Notes: a model not told the origin generated them from the sequence alone. A stretch of DNA of 64,000 nt from Pseudomonas viridiflava (GCF_900580865.1 NZ_UTBZ01000140.1:248001-312000), one strand, 5' to 3'. Shown: positions 33,524 through 43,091, counted from the stretch's first letter. Made by a program: numbers and translations.

Positions 33524-35056
33524 TTACAAACTAGGCAAAAGCTTCGCCGAAACCAGCTCACTCAAACACCGCGAAGCCAACAGTTCAGTCGCCGCGTTAA
33601 TGTCCGGTGCAAAAAAGCGATCCTTCTCATAAAACGGCACTTCCTTACGCAAAATCGCCCGCGCCTGCTCCAGCTTCGCCGAAGTCTTCAGACCGTTGCG
33701 CAGATCCAGCCCCTGCACCGCCGCCAGCCATTCCACCGCGAGAATGCCGCGAGTATTTTCAGCCATTTCCCAAAGACGTTTGCCGGCCGCCGGGGCCATC
33801 GACACGTGGTCTTCCTGGTTGGCCGACGTCGGCAGACTGTCCACCGAATGCGGATGCGACAACGCCTTGTTCTCGCTGGCCAATGCCGCTGCCGTCACTT
33901 GAGCAATCATGAACCCGGAGTTCACCCCACCATTGGCGACGAGGAACGGCGGCAGCTGCGACATGTGCTTGTCCATCATCAGCGAGATGCGGCGTTCGCT
34001 CAGCGAGCCGATTTCAGCAATGGCCAACGCCATGTTGTCAGCAGCCATGGCCACCGGTTCGGCGTGGAAGTTACCGCCGGAAATCACGTCACCTTCTGCG
34101 GCGAAGACCAATGGGTTGTCGGAAACGGCGTTGGCTTCAACGGCCAACACTTCAGCGGCCTGACGGAACTGGGTCAGGCAAGCGCCCATGACTTGCGGCT
34201 GGCAACGCAGCGAATACGGATCCTGAACCTTCTCGCAGTTCTGGTGCGAGTCAGAGACTTCGCTGCGCTCACCGAGCAGATCACGGTAAGCGGCAGCCGC
34301 GTCGATCTGGCCTTTCTGACCACGTGCGGCGTGAATGCGTGCATCAAACGGCGAACGCGAGCCCAATACTGCTTCAACGGTCAGACCGCCCAGCGCCAGT
34401 GCGCCCGCGAACAAGTCTTCACCTTCAAACAGACCGCGCAGAGCAAACGCCGTGGAAACCTGAGTACCGTTGAGCAGCGCCAGACCTTCTTTCGCGGCCA
34501 GAGTCAGCGGGGTCAGGCCAGCAACTTTCAGCGCTTCAGTAGCTTCCATCCACTCGCCCTTGTAACGCGCCTTGCCCTCGCCCAGCAGCACCAGCGACAT
34601 ATGCGCCAACGGCGCCAGATCCCCCGAAGCGCCAACCGAACCTTTCAGCGGAATATGCGGATAAACCTCGGCATTGATCAGCGCGATCAGCGCATCGATC
34701 ACCACGCGGCGAATACCGGAGAAACCACGGCTGAGGCTGTTGACCTTGAGCACCATGATCAGCCGCACCAGTTCATCGCTGATCGGCTGGCCAACACCTG
34801 CGGCATGGGACAGCACCAGCGAACGCTGGAGGTTTTCCAGGTCTTCACTGGCGATGCGCGTCGAGGCCAGCAGGCCGAAACCGGTGTTGATGCCGTAAGC
34901 GGTGCGATTCTCGGCGAGGATCTGCTCGACGCAGGCAACGCTGGCTTCGATCTGCGCCGAGGCGCTGTTGTCGAGCGTCAGCTTGACCGGGTTCTGGTAG
35001 ACGTCACGCAGTTGGGCCAGGCTCAGTTGGCCGGGAATCAGGTTCAGCGCAGTCAT
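33524..35056 (-). CDS. hutH: Histidine ammonia-lyase
   Basis: First step of histidine degradation: histidine to urocanate and ammonia. 510 residues, normal length. The MIO prosthetic group arises from Ala143-Ser144-Gly145 in GSVGASGDLAPLAH, which is intact. Other active-site motifs are YGINTGFG, LSHAAGVG, LLNGTQVS, QDPYSLRCQPQ and SANQEDHVSM. ATG 35056 has AAGGAG upstream. It is preceded by the HutH-like paralogue. Confidence 0.97.
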   Translation of the reverse strand: MTALNLIPGQLSLAQLRDVYQNPVKLTLDNSASAQIEASVACVEQILAENRTAYGINTGFGLLASTRIASEDLENLQRSLVLSHAAGVGQPISDELVRLIMVLKVNSLSRGFSGIRRVVIDALIALINAEVYPHIPLKGSVGASGDLAPLAHMSLVLLGEGKARYKGEWMEATEALKVAGLTPLTLAAKEGLALLNGTQVSTAFALRGLFEGEDLFAGALALGGLTVEAVLGSRSPFDARIHAARGQKGQIDAAAAYRDLLGERSEVSDSHQNCEKVQDPYSLRCQPQVMGACLTQFRQAAEVLAVEANAVSDNPLVFAAEGDVISGGNFHAEPVAMAADNMALAIAEIGSLSERRISLMMDKHMSQLPPFLVANGGVNSGFMIAQVTAAALASENKALSHPHSVDSLPTSANQEDHVSMAPAAGKRLWEMAENTRGILAVEWLAAVQGLDLRNGLKTSAKLEQARAILRKEVPFYEKDRFFAPDINAATELLASRCLSELVSAKLLPSL

Positions 35057-35172
35057 TTTGTGCTCCTTTTGAGAGTTTGTTATTAACTCGCCAGACGCTC
35101 CGGAGATGTCCGTTGTCCGTCGCGTCTCGCCTTTTGGGGAGTCGCGCCTTGGCACGCTGGCGTGGGTATTGG

Positions 35173-36696
35173 TCAGTGCAAATTCGGTAAAACGTTGTGC
35201 GGCAGATTCGGGTTTTTCAACACGCTCGCAGCGGCAGCGATGTCAGGCGCCAGCCAGCGATCCTGATCGTAGGCCGGGACTTTTTCGCGCAGCAGTCGCC
35301 AAGCGATATCGGTGCCCGCGCCGAAGCGCTGCTCCTTGAGGAACTCAAACGCCTGCGCCGCCAGCAAATATTCGATGGCGAGGATCTGCGTGCAGTTTTC
35401 CAAAGCGCGATGCAGTTTCAGCGCGGCGTTGGTGCCCATGCTCAGATGGTCTTCCTGCAGGCCCGAAGTGATGTAGTTGTCGAGCACCGCCGGTTGCGCC
35501 AATTGGCGGTTTTCCGCACACAGCGACGCAGCGACGTATTGGACGATCATCATCCCCGAGTTCACCCCCGGATTGGCCACCAGAAACGCCGGCAGACCGC
35601 TGACGTGTGGATTGACCAGACGATCAAGACGACGCTCGGCGATCGAGCCGATTTCGGCCATGGCAATCGCCAGCAGATCCGCCGCCATCGCCACCGACTG
35701 CCCGTGTGGGTTGGCTTGCGACATGACGCGGAAGTTGTCCGGCGTGCCGAGCAACAGCGGGTTGTCGGTGCAGCCATTGAGTTCGGCCTCAACCTGCTTG
35801 ATCGCATGTTCCAGTTGATCGCGCGCCGCACCGTGTACCTGCGGAATCGAACGGATGCTCAGCGCATCCTGAGTGCGGATGCCTTTGCTCGACGCGATCA
35901 CTTCACTGCCGTCGAGCAACGCACGCAGATTGATGCCGACCTGCTGCATGCCAGGGTGCGGTTTCAGCGCGATGATCTCAGCGTCGAACGCATCGATCTG
36001 GCCGCGCTGCGCTTCGAAACTCATCGCGCCGATCACATCGGCCCACTGCAGCAGCCGCGTCGCATCGGCAATCGCCAGGCAGCTGAGGCCGGTCATGCAC
36101 GGCGTGCCGTTGACCAGGCACAAACCGTCCTTCGCGCCGAGTTGCACCGGTTGCAGGCCTTCTTCGGCCAGCGCCTGTTGCGCCGAGATGATCTGCCCGC
36201 GATAGCTGACATTGCCAACGCCGAGCAGCGTGATGCCGATGTGCGCCATGTGCGTCAGGTAGCCGACCGAGCCTTGCGACGGTACTTGCGGAGTGATGCC
36301 GCGATTGAGCAGTGCCAGCAGCGCTTCGACGACCCGGCGGTGGATGCCGGATTTGCCGTGGCTGTAGTTGTGAATGGCGGCGCAGATGATCGCGCGGGTC
36401 TGCTCGTCGGCGAGTACCGGGCCGACGCCGCAGGCATGGCTGAGCAAGGTGTTGCGCGAGAGCTGGCTGAGTTGTTCGTCCTGCAGCGAGACATTGGATA
36501 AACCGCCCAGACCGGTGTTGACGCCATAGGCCCGTTCGCCGCTTTCAACGATGCGCTGGACGATGCCTTGGGCGTTTTCGATGCGCGCCCAGGTGTCGCT
36601 GGACAACTCCAGCGGCGCGCCGTGACGGGCGACAGCGACCACGTCCTGCCAACGCAGGGGGCTGCCTGTGATAACGATTTTTTCAGCCTGGGACAT
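35173..36696 (-). CDS. HutH-like ammonia-lyase family protein lacking the MIO triad
   Basis: A 507-residue member of the aromatic amino-acid lyase family, alignable end to end with HutH. YGVNTGLG, LLSHACGVG, LVNGTP and LQEDHLSMG are retained. At the MIO site HutH has GSVG-ASG-DLAPLAH, while this protein has GSVG-YLTHMAH (residues 142-152): precisely the three cofactor-forming residues are missing. QDPYSLR is also changed (QDALSIR). It may be a pseudoenzyme, a regulatory partner of HutH, or use other chemistry. I use the ATG at 36696 (MSQAEK) with GAGG upstream. Similar genes sit in hut loci of other pseudomonads, so it is conserved, not a fresh pseudogene. Confidence 0.88.
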   Translation of the reverse strand: MSQAEKIVITGSPLRWQDVVAVARHGAPLELSSDTWARIENAQGIVQRIVESGERAYGVNTGLGGLSNVSLQDEQLSQLSRNTLLSHACGVGPVLADEQTRAIICAAIHNYSHGKSGIHRRVVEALLALLNRGITPQVPSQGSVGYLTHMAHIGITLLGVGNVSYRGQIISAQQALAEEGLQPVQLGAKDGLCLVNGTPCMTGLSCLAIADATRLLQWADVIGAMSFEAQRGQIDAFDAEIIALKPHPGMQQVGINLRALLDGSEVIASSKGIRTQDALSIRSIPQVHGAARDQLEHAIKQVEAELNGCTDNPLLLGTPDNFRVMSQANPHGQSVAMAADLLAIAMAEIGSIAERRLDRLVNPHVSGLPAFLVANPGVNSGMMIVQYVAASLCAENRQLAQPAVLDNYITSGLQEDHLSMGTNAALKLHRALENCTQILAIEYLLAAQAFEFLKEQRFGAGTDIAWRLLREKVPAYDQDRWLAPDIAAAASVLKNPNLPHNVLPNLH

Positions 36697-36737
36697 CTTC
36701 AACCTCATCCGAACATTGATGCAGCTTTACCGACGCT

Positions 36738-36803
36738 TTCGCGAGCAGGCTCGCTCCCACATTTGGAATGCGTACCCCCTGTGGGAGCGAGCCTGCTCGC
36801 GAA
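36738..36803. repeat. REP-type palindrome (GCTCGCTCCCACA family) after hutV
   Basis: Arms TTCGCGAGCAGGCTCGCTCC and complement in the 135-base gap between hutV and the HutH-like gene; an mRNA-stabilising or polarity-setting hairpin inside the operon is possible. Confidence 0.85.
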
Positions 36804-36831
36804 GAGGCCAGCCCAGCAAACACAAATCAAC

Positions 36832-37662
36832 CTAAACCACCGCAGCCCGCCGCTGCACGAACCGGTCAACGTACTCATCCGCCGGCGAATGCAGAATCTC
36901 GCGCGGCGTGCCGACCTGAATCAGGCGGCCATCCTTGAGAATCGCAATGCGGTTACCAATACGCACCGCTTCATCGAGGTCATGAGTAATGAACACAATG
37001 GTCTTGTGCAAAGTCTTTTGCAGCTCCAGTAACTGGTCCTGCATCTCAGCGCGGATCAGCGGGTCCAGCGCACTGAACGCTTCATCCATGAGGATAATGT
37101 CGGTGTCCGCCGCCAAGGCGCGCGCCAAACCAACACGCTGGCGCATGCCGCCGGAGAGCTGGTGCGGGTATTTGTTTTCATAGCCTTTGAGGCCGACGGT
37201 GTTGATCCAGTGCAGCGCGCGTTCCGAGCACATTTGTTTGCTCTCGCCACGCACTTTCAGGCCGTAGGCGACGTTGTCGAGCACGCTCTTGTGCGGCAGC
37301 AGACCGAAGCTCTGGAACACCATGCTGATCTTGTGCCGACGAAATTCGCGCAGGGCGTCCATGTCGTATTGCAGGATGTCCACACCGTCGACGAGGATCG
37401 CGCCGCTGGTCGGGTCGATCAGCCGATTGAAGTGACGCACCAGTGTCGATTTGCCCGAGCCCGACAGGCCCATGATCACGAAGATTTCGCCGGTGCCGAT
37501 GCTCAGCGACAGGTCGTTGACGCCGACCACGCAACCGGTTTCGCTCAACACCTGATCCTTGGTCTTGCCCTGACCGACCATGGCCAGTGCATCTTTGGCG
37601 CGGTTGCCGAAAATCTTGAAGACGTTTTTGACTTCGATCTTGCTCACGGTTGCGTTGCTCAT
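36832..37662 (-). CDS. hutV: Histidine ABC transporter ATP-binding protein (ProV/HutV type)
   Basis: A 276-residue ATPase of the quaternary amine/proline (OpuA/ProV) family. The long N-terminal lead KIEVKNVFKIFGNRAKDAL is typical. Walker A GLSGSGKST, signature LSGGMRQRVGLARAL and Walker B IILMDEAFSALDP (Ala in place of the usual Pro-Thr, as in ProV) are present. No C-terminal CBS domains, unlike full-length ProV. Forms hutX-hutW-hutV with the next genes; overlap with hutW is four bases. The histidine assignment is from hut-locus context. Confidence 0.9.
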   Translation of the reverse strand: MSNATVSKIEVKNVFKIFGNRAKDALAMVGQGKTKDQVLSETGCVVGVNDLSLSIGTGEIFVIMGLSGSGKSTLVRHFNRLIDPTSGAILVDGVDILQYDMDALREFRRHKISMVFQSFGLLPHKSVLDNVAYGLKVRGESKQMCSERALHWINTVGLKGYENKYPHQLSGGMRQRVGLARALAADTDIILMDEAFSALDPLIRAEMQDQLLELQKTLHKTIVFITHDLDEAVRIGNRIAILKDGRLIQVGTPREILHSPADEYVDRFVQRRAAVV

Positions 37663-38510
37663 TTGCTCACCTCATGCCGTGGCCGACCGTACGCCTGAGT
37701 AATGCGGTCGATGACCACTGCGAGAATCACGATCGCCAGACCGGCCTCGAGACCACGTCCAACGTTGAGGGTCTGAATCCCCACCAGCACATCTTCACCC
37801 AGACCGCGGGCGCCGATCATCGAGGCGATCACCACCATCGACAGGGCCATCATGGTGGTCTGGTTGATCCCGGCCATGATGCTCGGCAGGGCCAGCGGCA
37901 GTTGCACGCCGAACAGTTGCTGCCAGCGGTTGGCGCCGAAGGCGTTGATCGCTTCCATGACTTCGCCGTCGACCTGACGAATGCCCAGATCAGTCAGGCG
38001 AATCAGCGGCGGCGCGGCGTAGATCACGGTGGCGAAAATCGCCGGCACCTTGCCCAGACCGAACAGCATCAGCACCGGGATCAGGTAGACGAAACTTGGC
38101 ATGGTTTGCATGATGTCGAGCAGCGGCATCAGCACCGAACGCAGGCGATTGCTGCGCGCCGAGAGAATGCCGAGTGGAATGCCGATCAGCACCGAAATGA
38201 TCGTCGCGACCATCATCAGCGCCAAGGTCTGCATGAGTTTGTCCCACAGGCCAACGGCGCCGACGAGGAACAGCAGACCGACGATGACTGCTGTGGTCAC
38301 GACTTTACGCGTGGCGTGCCAGGCAACCACACCGACGATCGCCAGCATCAACCACCACGGCGCCGCGCGCAGCAGGCCTTCAAGATTGACGATGGCCCAG
38401 AGCAGCGTGTCAGAGATGTGACGGAACACATCACCGTAGTTGGTGACCAGCGAATCGACCCAACCGTTGACCCAGTCGGCGATGGAAAAGGTAAAGCTTT
38501 CGGGAAACAT
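37659..38510 (-). CDS. hutW: Histidine ABC transporter permease (ProW/HutW type)
   Basis: A 283-residue inner-membrane permease of the ProW family with an N-terminal non-membrane segment (about 1-45) and about six membrane helices. The coupling motif region is EAINAFGANRWQQLFGVQLPLALPSIMAGINQ. It overlaps hutV by four bases and follows hutX by 83 bases. Confidence 0.9.
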   Translation of the reverse strand: MFPESFTFSIADWVNGWVDSLVTNYGDVFRHISDTLLWAIVNLEGLLRAAPWWLMLAIVGVVAWHATRKVVTTAVIVGLLFLVGAVGLWDKLMQTLALMMVATIISVLIGIPLGILSARSNRLRSVLMPLLDIMQTMPSFVYLIPVLMLFGLGKVPAIFATVIYAAPPLIRLTDLGIRQVDGEVMEAINAFGANRWQQLFGVQLPLALPSIMAGINQTTMMALSMVVIASMIGARGLGEDVLVGIQTLNVGRGLEAGLAIVILAVVIDRITQAYGRPRHEVSK

Positions 38511-38593
38511 AAGCGGCTCTCAATCAGAAATCTCAATCAAGCGTTTACGGCATATCTCCCGGCCAGCCTCACGGTTGACCGGGAGGTATCGAC

Positions 38594-39562
38594 CTACAGC
38601 GCCGCGTCGATTTTCTTGGCTGCGTCTGCACTGACCCACGCATGCCAGACCTCAGGATGTTCCTTGAGGAAGATTTTCGCCAGTTTTGGCGACTCGATAC
38701 GTTCCTTGGCCATGCGGCCCAGGTTCTGGTTCAGCAGGTCGATCGGCAGGTTGACTTTTTCCAGCACGGCGACCAGTTCCGGGGCTTCGTCGTGGAAGGT
38801 TTTCGACAGGCCGACCTTGATGCTCACGGACTTGTCGACGCCGGGTTTTTCTTCGAGTTTGACCAGATCGACCTGGCCCATCAGCGGGGTTGGCGACCAG
38901 TAGTAGAACAGGATCGGCTCGCCACGCTTGTAGCTCGACAGCACCGCCGCATCCAGCGCCGGGCCAGTGCCCGGACGGAAGTTGGTGTAGCTGCTTTCGA
39001 GGCCGTAGCTTTTCAGCATTTCGCTGTTGTCGAGCTCGCAGGTCCAGCCGGCCGGGCAGTTGTAGAAACGGCCCTTGGACGGTTCCTCGGCGTCCTTGAA
39101 CACGGCGGCGTATTTGCCCAGGTCAGCGATGTTTTTCAGGTCCGGGGCTTTCGGCTCAAGCTTGCGCTTGGTGTCGCCTTCGATCACGTAGCGCGGCACG
39201 TACCAGCCTTCCACCGCGCCCACGACCGGAGCGCCGACACCGACGACCTTGCCGGCCTTCTCGGCCTTGTTCCAGACCTCGCTGCGGCCGACCCACTCTT
39301 CGGCGAACACTTGAATATCGTTGCTGCTCAGGGCGTTTTCCATGGTGATGGAGTTGCCCGGCAGGCTGTCGGTTTTGCAGTCGTAACCTTTCTCGAGCAC
39401 CACTTGCAGGACGTCGGTCAGCAGCATGCCGCTTTCCCAGTTCAGCCCGGCGAATTTCACCGGTTTGCCTGATTCACACCAGCCGGCGGCTTGCGTTGCA
39501 CCGGCACTGGCCAACAGGCCCATGGACAGCAATGTGGTCAGCAGGGTCTTGTTCGATTTCAT
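38594..39562 (-). CDS. hutX: Histidine ABC transporter periplasmic binding protein (ProX/HutX type)
   Basis: A 322-residue secreted binding protein of the glycine-betaine/proline OpuAC-like family. A signal peptide runs over about residues 1-25, ending ASAGATQAA before GWCESGKPVKF. An even number of cysteines (CESG, DCKTD, YNCPAGWTC) suggests disulfides. ATG 39562 was chosen because the signal peptide begins there and GGAG lies about 10 bases upstream. The hut context points to histidine or a related compound such as urocanate. Confidence 0.9.
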   Translation of the reverse strand: MKSNKTLLTTLLSMGLLASAGATQAAGWCESGKPVKFAGLNWESGMLLTDVLQVVLEKGYDCKTDSLPGNSITMENALSSNDIQVFAEEWVGRSEVWNKAEKAGKVVGVGAPVVGAVEGWYVPRYVIEGDTKRKLEPKAPDLKNIADLGKYAAVFKDAEEPSKGRFYNCPAGWTCELDNSEMLKSYGLESSYTNFRPGTGPALDAAVLSSYKRGEPILFYYWSPTPLMGQVDLVKLEEKPGVDKSVSIKVGLSKTFHDEAPELVAVLEKVNLPIDLLNQNLGRMAKERIESPKLAKIFLKEHPEVWHAWVSADAAKKIDAAL

Positions 39563-39632
39563 TGTTGTGACGCTCCTAATCATGAATTGGCTTACGGCAG
39601 TCAAGAGGCATCCAGCCCTGTCCACGTCCAAA

Positions 39633-41105
39633 TCAGGCCTGCGCCGCAGCGCGACCGGCCCCGCTTGTTTTAGGTTGTACAACGCTGTTCTGCTCGACCG
39701 GCAGAATCAGTTGATCGGGTACCGCGCTGTGCCATTTTTTCGCGCACACGTAGTAGACGGCGGCCGGCAGCACGAGGCCGATGATCCAGGAGATATCGAC
39801 GTCACCGAGGGCGGCCACCAGCGGACCGGTATAGAACTTGGTGGAGATAAACGGCAACTGCACCAGCACACCGAACACATAGACGCTGATGCCGAGCAGG
39901 TTCCAGCGACCGTAGCGGCCATTCGGGTCGGCCAGCGCCGGCACGTCGTAGCGCTCACGGGTGATGCAGTAGTAATCCACCAGGTTGATCGCGCTCCACG
40001 GTGTGAAGAACGCGAGCAGGAACAGGATGAAAGACTTGAACGCGCCGAGGAACGAGTGCTGGCCGAGCAGCGCGATCAAGGTCGCCGTGCCAACGATGAC
40101 CAGCACGAACACCAGACGTTGCATGCGCGTTACGGTCAGATGGCCTTTGAAGCCACTGATGATGGTCGCGATGCACATGAAGCTGCCGTAGGAGTTAAGC
40201 GTCGAGATAGTCACTTTGCCGAACGCGATGCTGAAATACAGCAGCGCAGCGGTGGCACCAGTGCCACCCAGACCGACGATGTAGGCGACTTCATGACCGG
40301 CGAACTGGCCGTTGGCCGAAGCTGCAGCGAACACGCCGAGGATCATCGCCACTTGCGCGCCGACCACTGAACCGGCACCGGCGGCGAAGAAGGTTTTGAC
40401 CGCCGAGGTGTTGCTCGGCAGGTAACGGGAATAGTCAGCCACGTAAGGGCCGAACGCGATCTGCCAGGAGGCCGCGAGCGACACCGCGAGGAGGAAGCTG
40501 CTCCAGCTGAAATGACGGATTTGCAGAAGCGCGCCGACGTCGGTCTGGCTCATCAGGCGCCAGAACAGGAACACAAAAGCGATCACGCCAATCACGCTGG
40601 CAACACGGCCGATCCAGTGGATCACCCGATAACCGAGCACCGTGACCAGCACGATGACGCTGGCGAAAATCAGGATGCCGACGCTGTCGCTGACGTTAAA
40701 CAACTGACCCAGCGCCTGACCGGAAAGTACCGTGCCCGTCGCGGTGAAACCCAAGTACATCAGGCACACCAACACGATCGGGATTGCCGCGCCGTAAACG
40801 CCAAACTGCACGCGGCTGGAAATCATCTGCGGCAGGCCCAGTTTCGGCCCTTGCGCCGCGTGCAGCGCCATCACCCCGCCGCCCAGCAATTGGCCGATCA
40901 ACAGACCGATCAACGACCAGAACACATCACCGCCCAACACCACGGCCAACGCCCCGGTGACAATCGCGGTGATTTGCAGGTTGGCGCCCATCCACAGGGT
41001 GAACTGGCTAAACAGACGACCGTGTCTTTCCGCTTCCGGGATGTAGTCGATCGAACGCCTTTCGATCAACGGTTTGTTGCCTGCACGATCGGTGTTAACA
41101 GCCAT
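39633..41105 (-). CDS. NCS1-family transporter of the hut locus, probably urocanate permease
   Basis: A 490-residue nucleobase-cation-symport-1 (cytosine permease-like) protein with about twelve membrane helices. Family features are FTLWMGANLQ near the N-terminus, SRVQFGVYGAAIP, and FGPYVADYSRYLP in the centre. It lies between hutU and hutX, where a urocanate transporter (called HutTu) has been described in P. fluorescens SBW25. The substrate is inferred from position, not from residues I can interpret. Confidence 0.85.
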   Translation of the reverse strand: MAVNTDRAGNKPLIERRSIDYIPEAERHGRLFSQFTLWMGANLQITAIVTGALAVVLGGDVFWSLIGLLIGQLLGGGVMALHAAQGPKLGLPQMISSRVQFGVYGAAIPIVLVCLMYLGFTATGTVLSGQALGQLFNVSDSVGILIFASVIVLVTVLGYRVIHWIGRVASVIGVIAFVFLFWRLMSQTDVGALLQIRHFSWSSFLLAVSLAASWQIAFGPYVADYSRYLPSNTSAVKTFFAAGAGSVVGAQVAMILGVFAAASANGQFAGHEVAYIVGLGGTGATAALLYFSIAFGKVTISTLNSYGSFMCIATIISGFKGHLTVTRMQRLVFVLVIVGTATLIALLGQHSFLGAFKSFILFLLAFFTPWSAINLVDYYCITRERYDVPALADPNGRYGRWNLLGISVYVFGVLVQLPFISTKFYTGPLVAALGDVDISWIIGLVLPAAVYYVCAKKWHSAVPDQLILPVEQNSVVQPKTSGAGRAAAQA

Positions 41106-41159
41106 GATTCAACCTCTGTGGATTGTTTTTCGAGTTCACTGAGCGTCTTGCGCACTACT

Positions 41160-41248
41160 GTGGGAGCGAGCCTGCTCGCGAAGGCGTCAGCACATTCAAC
41201 ATGTGTGTTGGCTGACAGACCGCATTCGCGAGCAGGCTCGCTCCCACA
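41160..41248. repeat. REP-type palindrome (GCTCGCTCCCACA family) between hutU and the NCS1 gene
   Basis: Arms TGTGGGAGCGAGCCTGCTCG and complement, filling most of the 154-base gap after hutU inside the operon. Confidence 0.85.
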
Positions 41249-41259
41249 GGGTTGTGCAT

Positions 41260-42942
41260 TTATTTGCCGGTAATCATCGGCAGGTTCAGGCCCTGTTCCT
41301 TGGCGCAGTCGATGGCGATCTGGTAACCGGCATCGGCGTGGCGCATGACGCCGGTGGCCGGGTCGTTGTGCAGTACGCGCGCAATGCGCTCGGCCGCTTC
41401 GTCAGTACCGTCGCAGACAATCACCATGCCCGAGTGCTGCGAGAAGCCCATGCCGACGCCGCCGCCGTGGTGCAGGGAAACCCAGGTCGCGCCGCTCGCG
41501 GTGTTGAGCAGAGCGTTGAGCAGTGGCCAGTCGGAGACGGCGTCGGAACCGTCCTGCATCGATTCGGTTTCACGGTTCGGGCTGGCGACCGAGCCGGAGT
41601 CGAGGTGGTCGCGACCGATCACGATCGGCGCCGACAGCTCACCGCTGCGCACCATCTCGTTGAAGGCCAGACCGAGCTTGGCGCGCAGGCCCAGGCCGAC
41701 CCAGCAGATACGTGCCGGCAGACCCTGGAAGCTGATGCGCTCGCGGGCCATGTCCAGCCAGTTGTGCAGGTGCGCGTCGTCCGGGATCAGCTCTTTGACC
41801 TTGGCGTCGGTTTTGTAGATGTCTTGCGGATCGCCCGACAGCGCCGCCCAACGGAACGGGCCGATGCCACGGCAGAACAGCGGACGGATGTAGGCCGGTA
41901 CGAAGCCCGGGAAGTCGAATGCGTTTTCGACGCCTTCTTCCTGCGCCATCTGACGGATGTTGTTGCCGTAGTCGAAGGTCGGGATGCCTTGCTTCTGGAA
42001 TTCCAGCATCGCTTTGACGTGCACGGCCATCGACTGCTTGGCGGCTTTGATTACAGCGGCCGGTTCGGTCTTGGCGCGAGCGCGGTATTCGTCCCAGGTC
42101 CAGCCCGCCGGCAGGTAACCGTTGAGCGGGTCGTGGGCGCTGGTCTGGTCGGTGACCATGTCCGGGCGCACGCCACGCTTGACCAGTTCCGGGAGAATTT
42201 CTGCCGCGTTACCGAGCAGGGCGATGGAGATCGCTTTGCCTTCTTTGGTGTACTTGTCGATACGCGCCAGGGCGTCGTCGAGGTCTTTGGCTTGCTCGTC
42301 GACGTAACGGCTTTTCAGACGGAAATCGATGCTGACCTGCTGGCATTCGATGTTCAGCGAGCACGCGCCGGCCAAAGTTGCCGCCAGAGGTTGTGCGCCG
42401 CCCATGCCACCGAGGCCAGCGGTGAGGACCCACTTGCCGGTGAGGTTGTCGTTGTAGTGCTGGCGACCGGCCTCAACGAAGGTTTCGTAGGTGCCTTGGA
42501 CGATGCCCTGGCTGCCGATGTAGATCCAGCTGCCGGCGGTCATCTGGCCGTACATGGCCAGGCCTTTGGCGTCGAGTTCGTTGAAGTGTTCCCAGCTCGC
42601 CCAGTGCGGTACGAGGTTGGAGTTGGCGATCAGTACACGCGGGGCATTGCTGTGAGTCTTGAACACGCCGACCGGCTTGCCGGATTGCACCAGCAGGGTC
42701 TCGTCGTCGTTCAGATTGGTCAGGCTCTCGACGATCTTGTCGTAGCACTCCCAGTTACGCGCGGCGCGACCGATACCACCGTAAACCACCAGCTCTTTCG
42801 GATTCTCGGCGACTTCCGGGTCGAGGTTGTTCATCAGCATGCGCAGCGGCGCTTCGGTCAGCCAGCTCTTGGCGGTCAGCTTGTTGCCGCGCGATGCACG
42901 GATTTCGACGTCGCGAAACTTAGTCATTTTGTTGTCAGTCAC
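41260..42942 (-). CDS. hutU: Urocanate hydratase
   Basis: Second step of histidine degradation: urocanate to imidazolonepropionate using tightly bound NAD as an electrophile. 560 residues, normal length. NAD-binding GLGGMGGAQ and the conserved DMVTDQTSAHDPLNGY are present, along with the C-terminal HHGGGVGMGFSQHSGMVIVCDGT region. The start is GTG at 42942 with GAGGAG upstream. First gene behind the sigma-54-type promoter at 43092-43109. Confidence 0.98.
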   Translation of the reverse strand: MTDNKMTKFRDVEIRASRGNKLTAKSWLTEAPLRMLMNNLDPEVAENPKELVVYGGIGRAARNWECYDKIVESLTNLNDDETLLVQSGKPVGVFKTHSNAPRVLIANSNLVPHWASWEHFNELDAKGLAMYGQMTAGSWIYIGSQGIVQGTYETFVEAGRQHYNDNLTGKWVLTAGLGGMGGAQPLAATLAGACSLNIECQQVSIDFRLKSRYVDEQAKDLDDALARIDKYTKEGKAISIALLGNAAEILPELVKRGVRPDMVTDQTSAHDPLNGYLPAGWTWDEYRARAKTEPAAVIKAAKQSMAVHVKAMLEFQKQGIPTFDYGNNIRQMAQEEGVENAFDFPGFVPAYIRPLFCRGIGPFRWAALSGDPQDIYKTDAKVKELIPDDAHLHNWLDMARERISFQGLPARICWVGLGLRAKLGLAFNEMVRSGELSAPIVIGRDHLDSGSVASPNRETESMQDGSDAVSDWPLLNALLNTASGATWVSLHHGGGVGMGFSQHSGMVIVCDGTDEAAERIARVLHNDPATGVMRHADAGYQIAIDCAKEQGLNLPMITGK

Positions 42943-43074
42943 GAAAGAGACTCCTCAGCGATCAATTCAAACCAACCCTGGCAGTGGGCAAGCAGCCTGT
43001 GCGCTTCGATGCGCGACAAGCGAATCAGTGGACGCTGCGGAGAGTCTCGATCGACTCATACGCATACGTCTTTA

Positions 43075-43088
43075 CTTGTACATACAAG
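43075..43088. promoter_or_regulatory. HutC operator candidate at the hutU start site
   Basis: CTTGTACATACAAG is a near-perfect 14-base palindrome resembling known HutC boxes (TGTATATACA core). It lies immediately downstream of the -12 element of the hutU promoter, so bound HutC would cover the predicted transcription start. Urocanate is the inducer of HutC in studied pseudomonads. Confidence 0.7.
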
Positions 43089-43091
43089 CAT

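Noticed and set aside
35173..36696. HutH paralogue as a decaying pseudogene
   Set aside because: The frame is intact over 507 codons, has a good ribosome site and keeps most conserved blocks; only the MIO triplet is cleanly absent, and similar genes exist in other hut loci.
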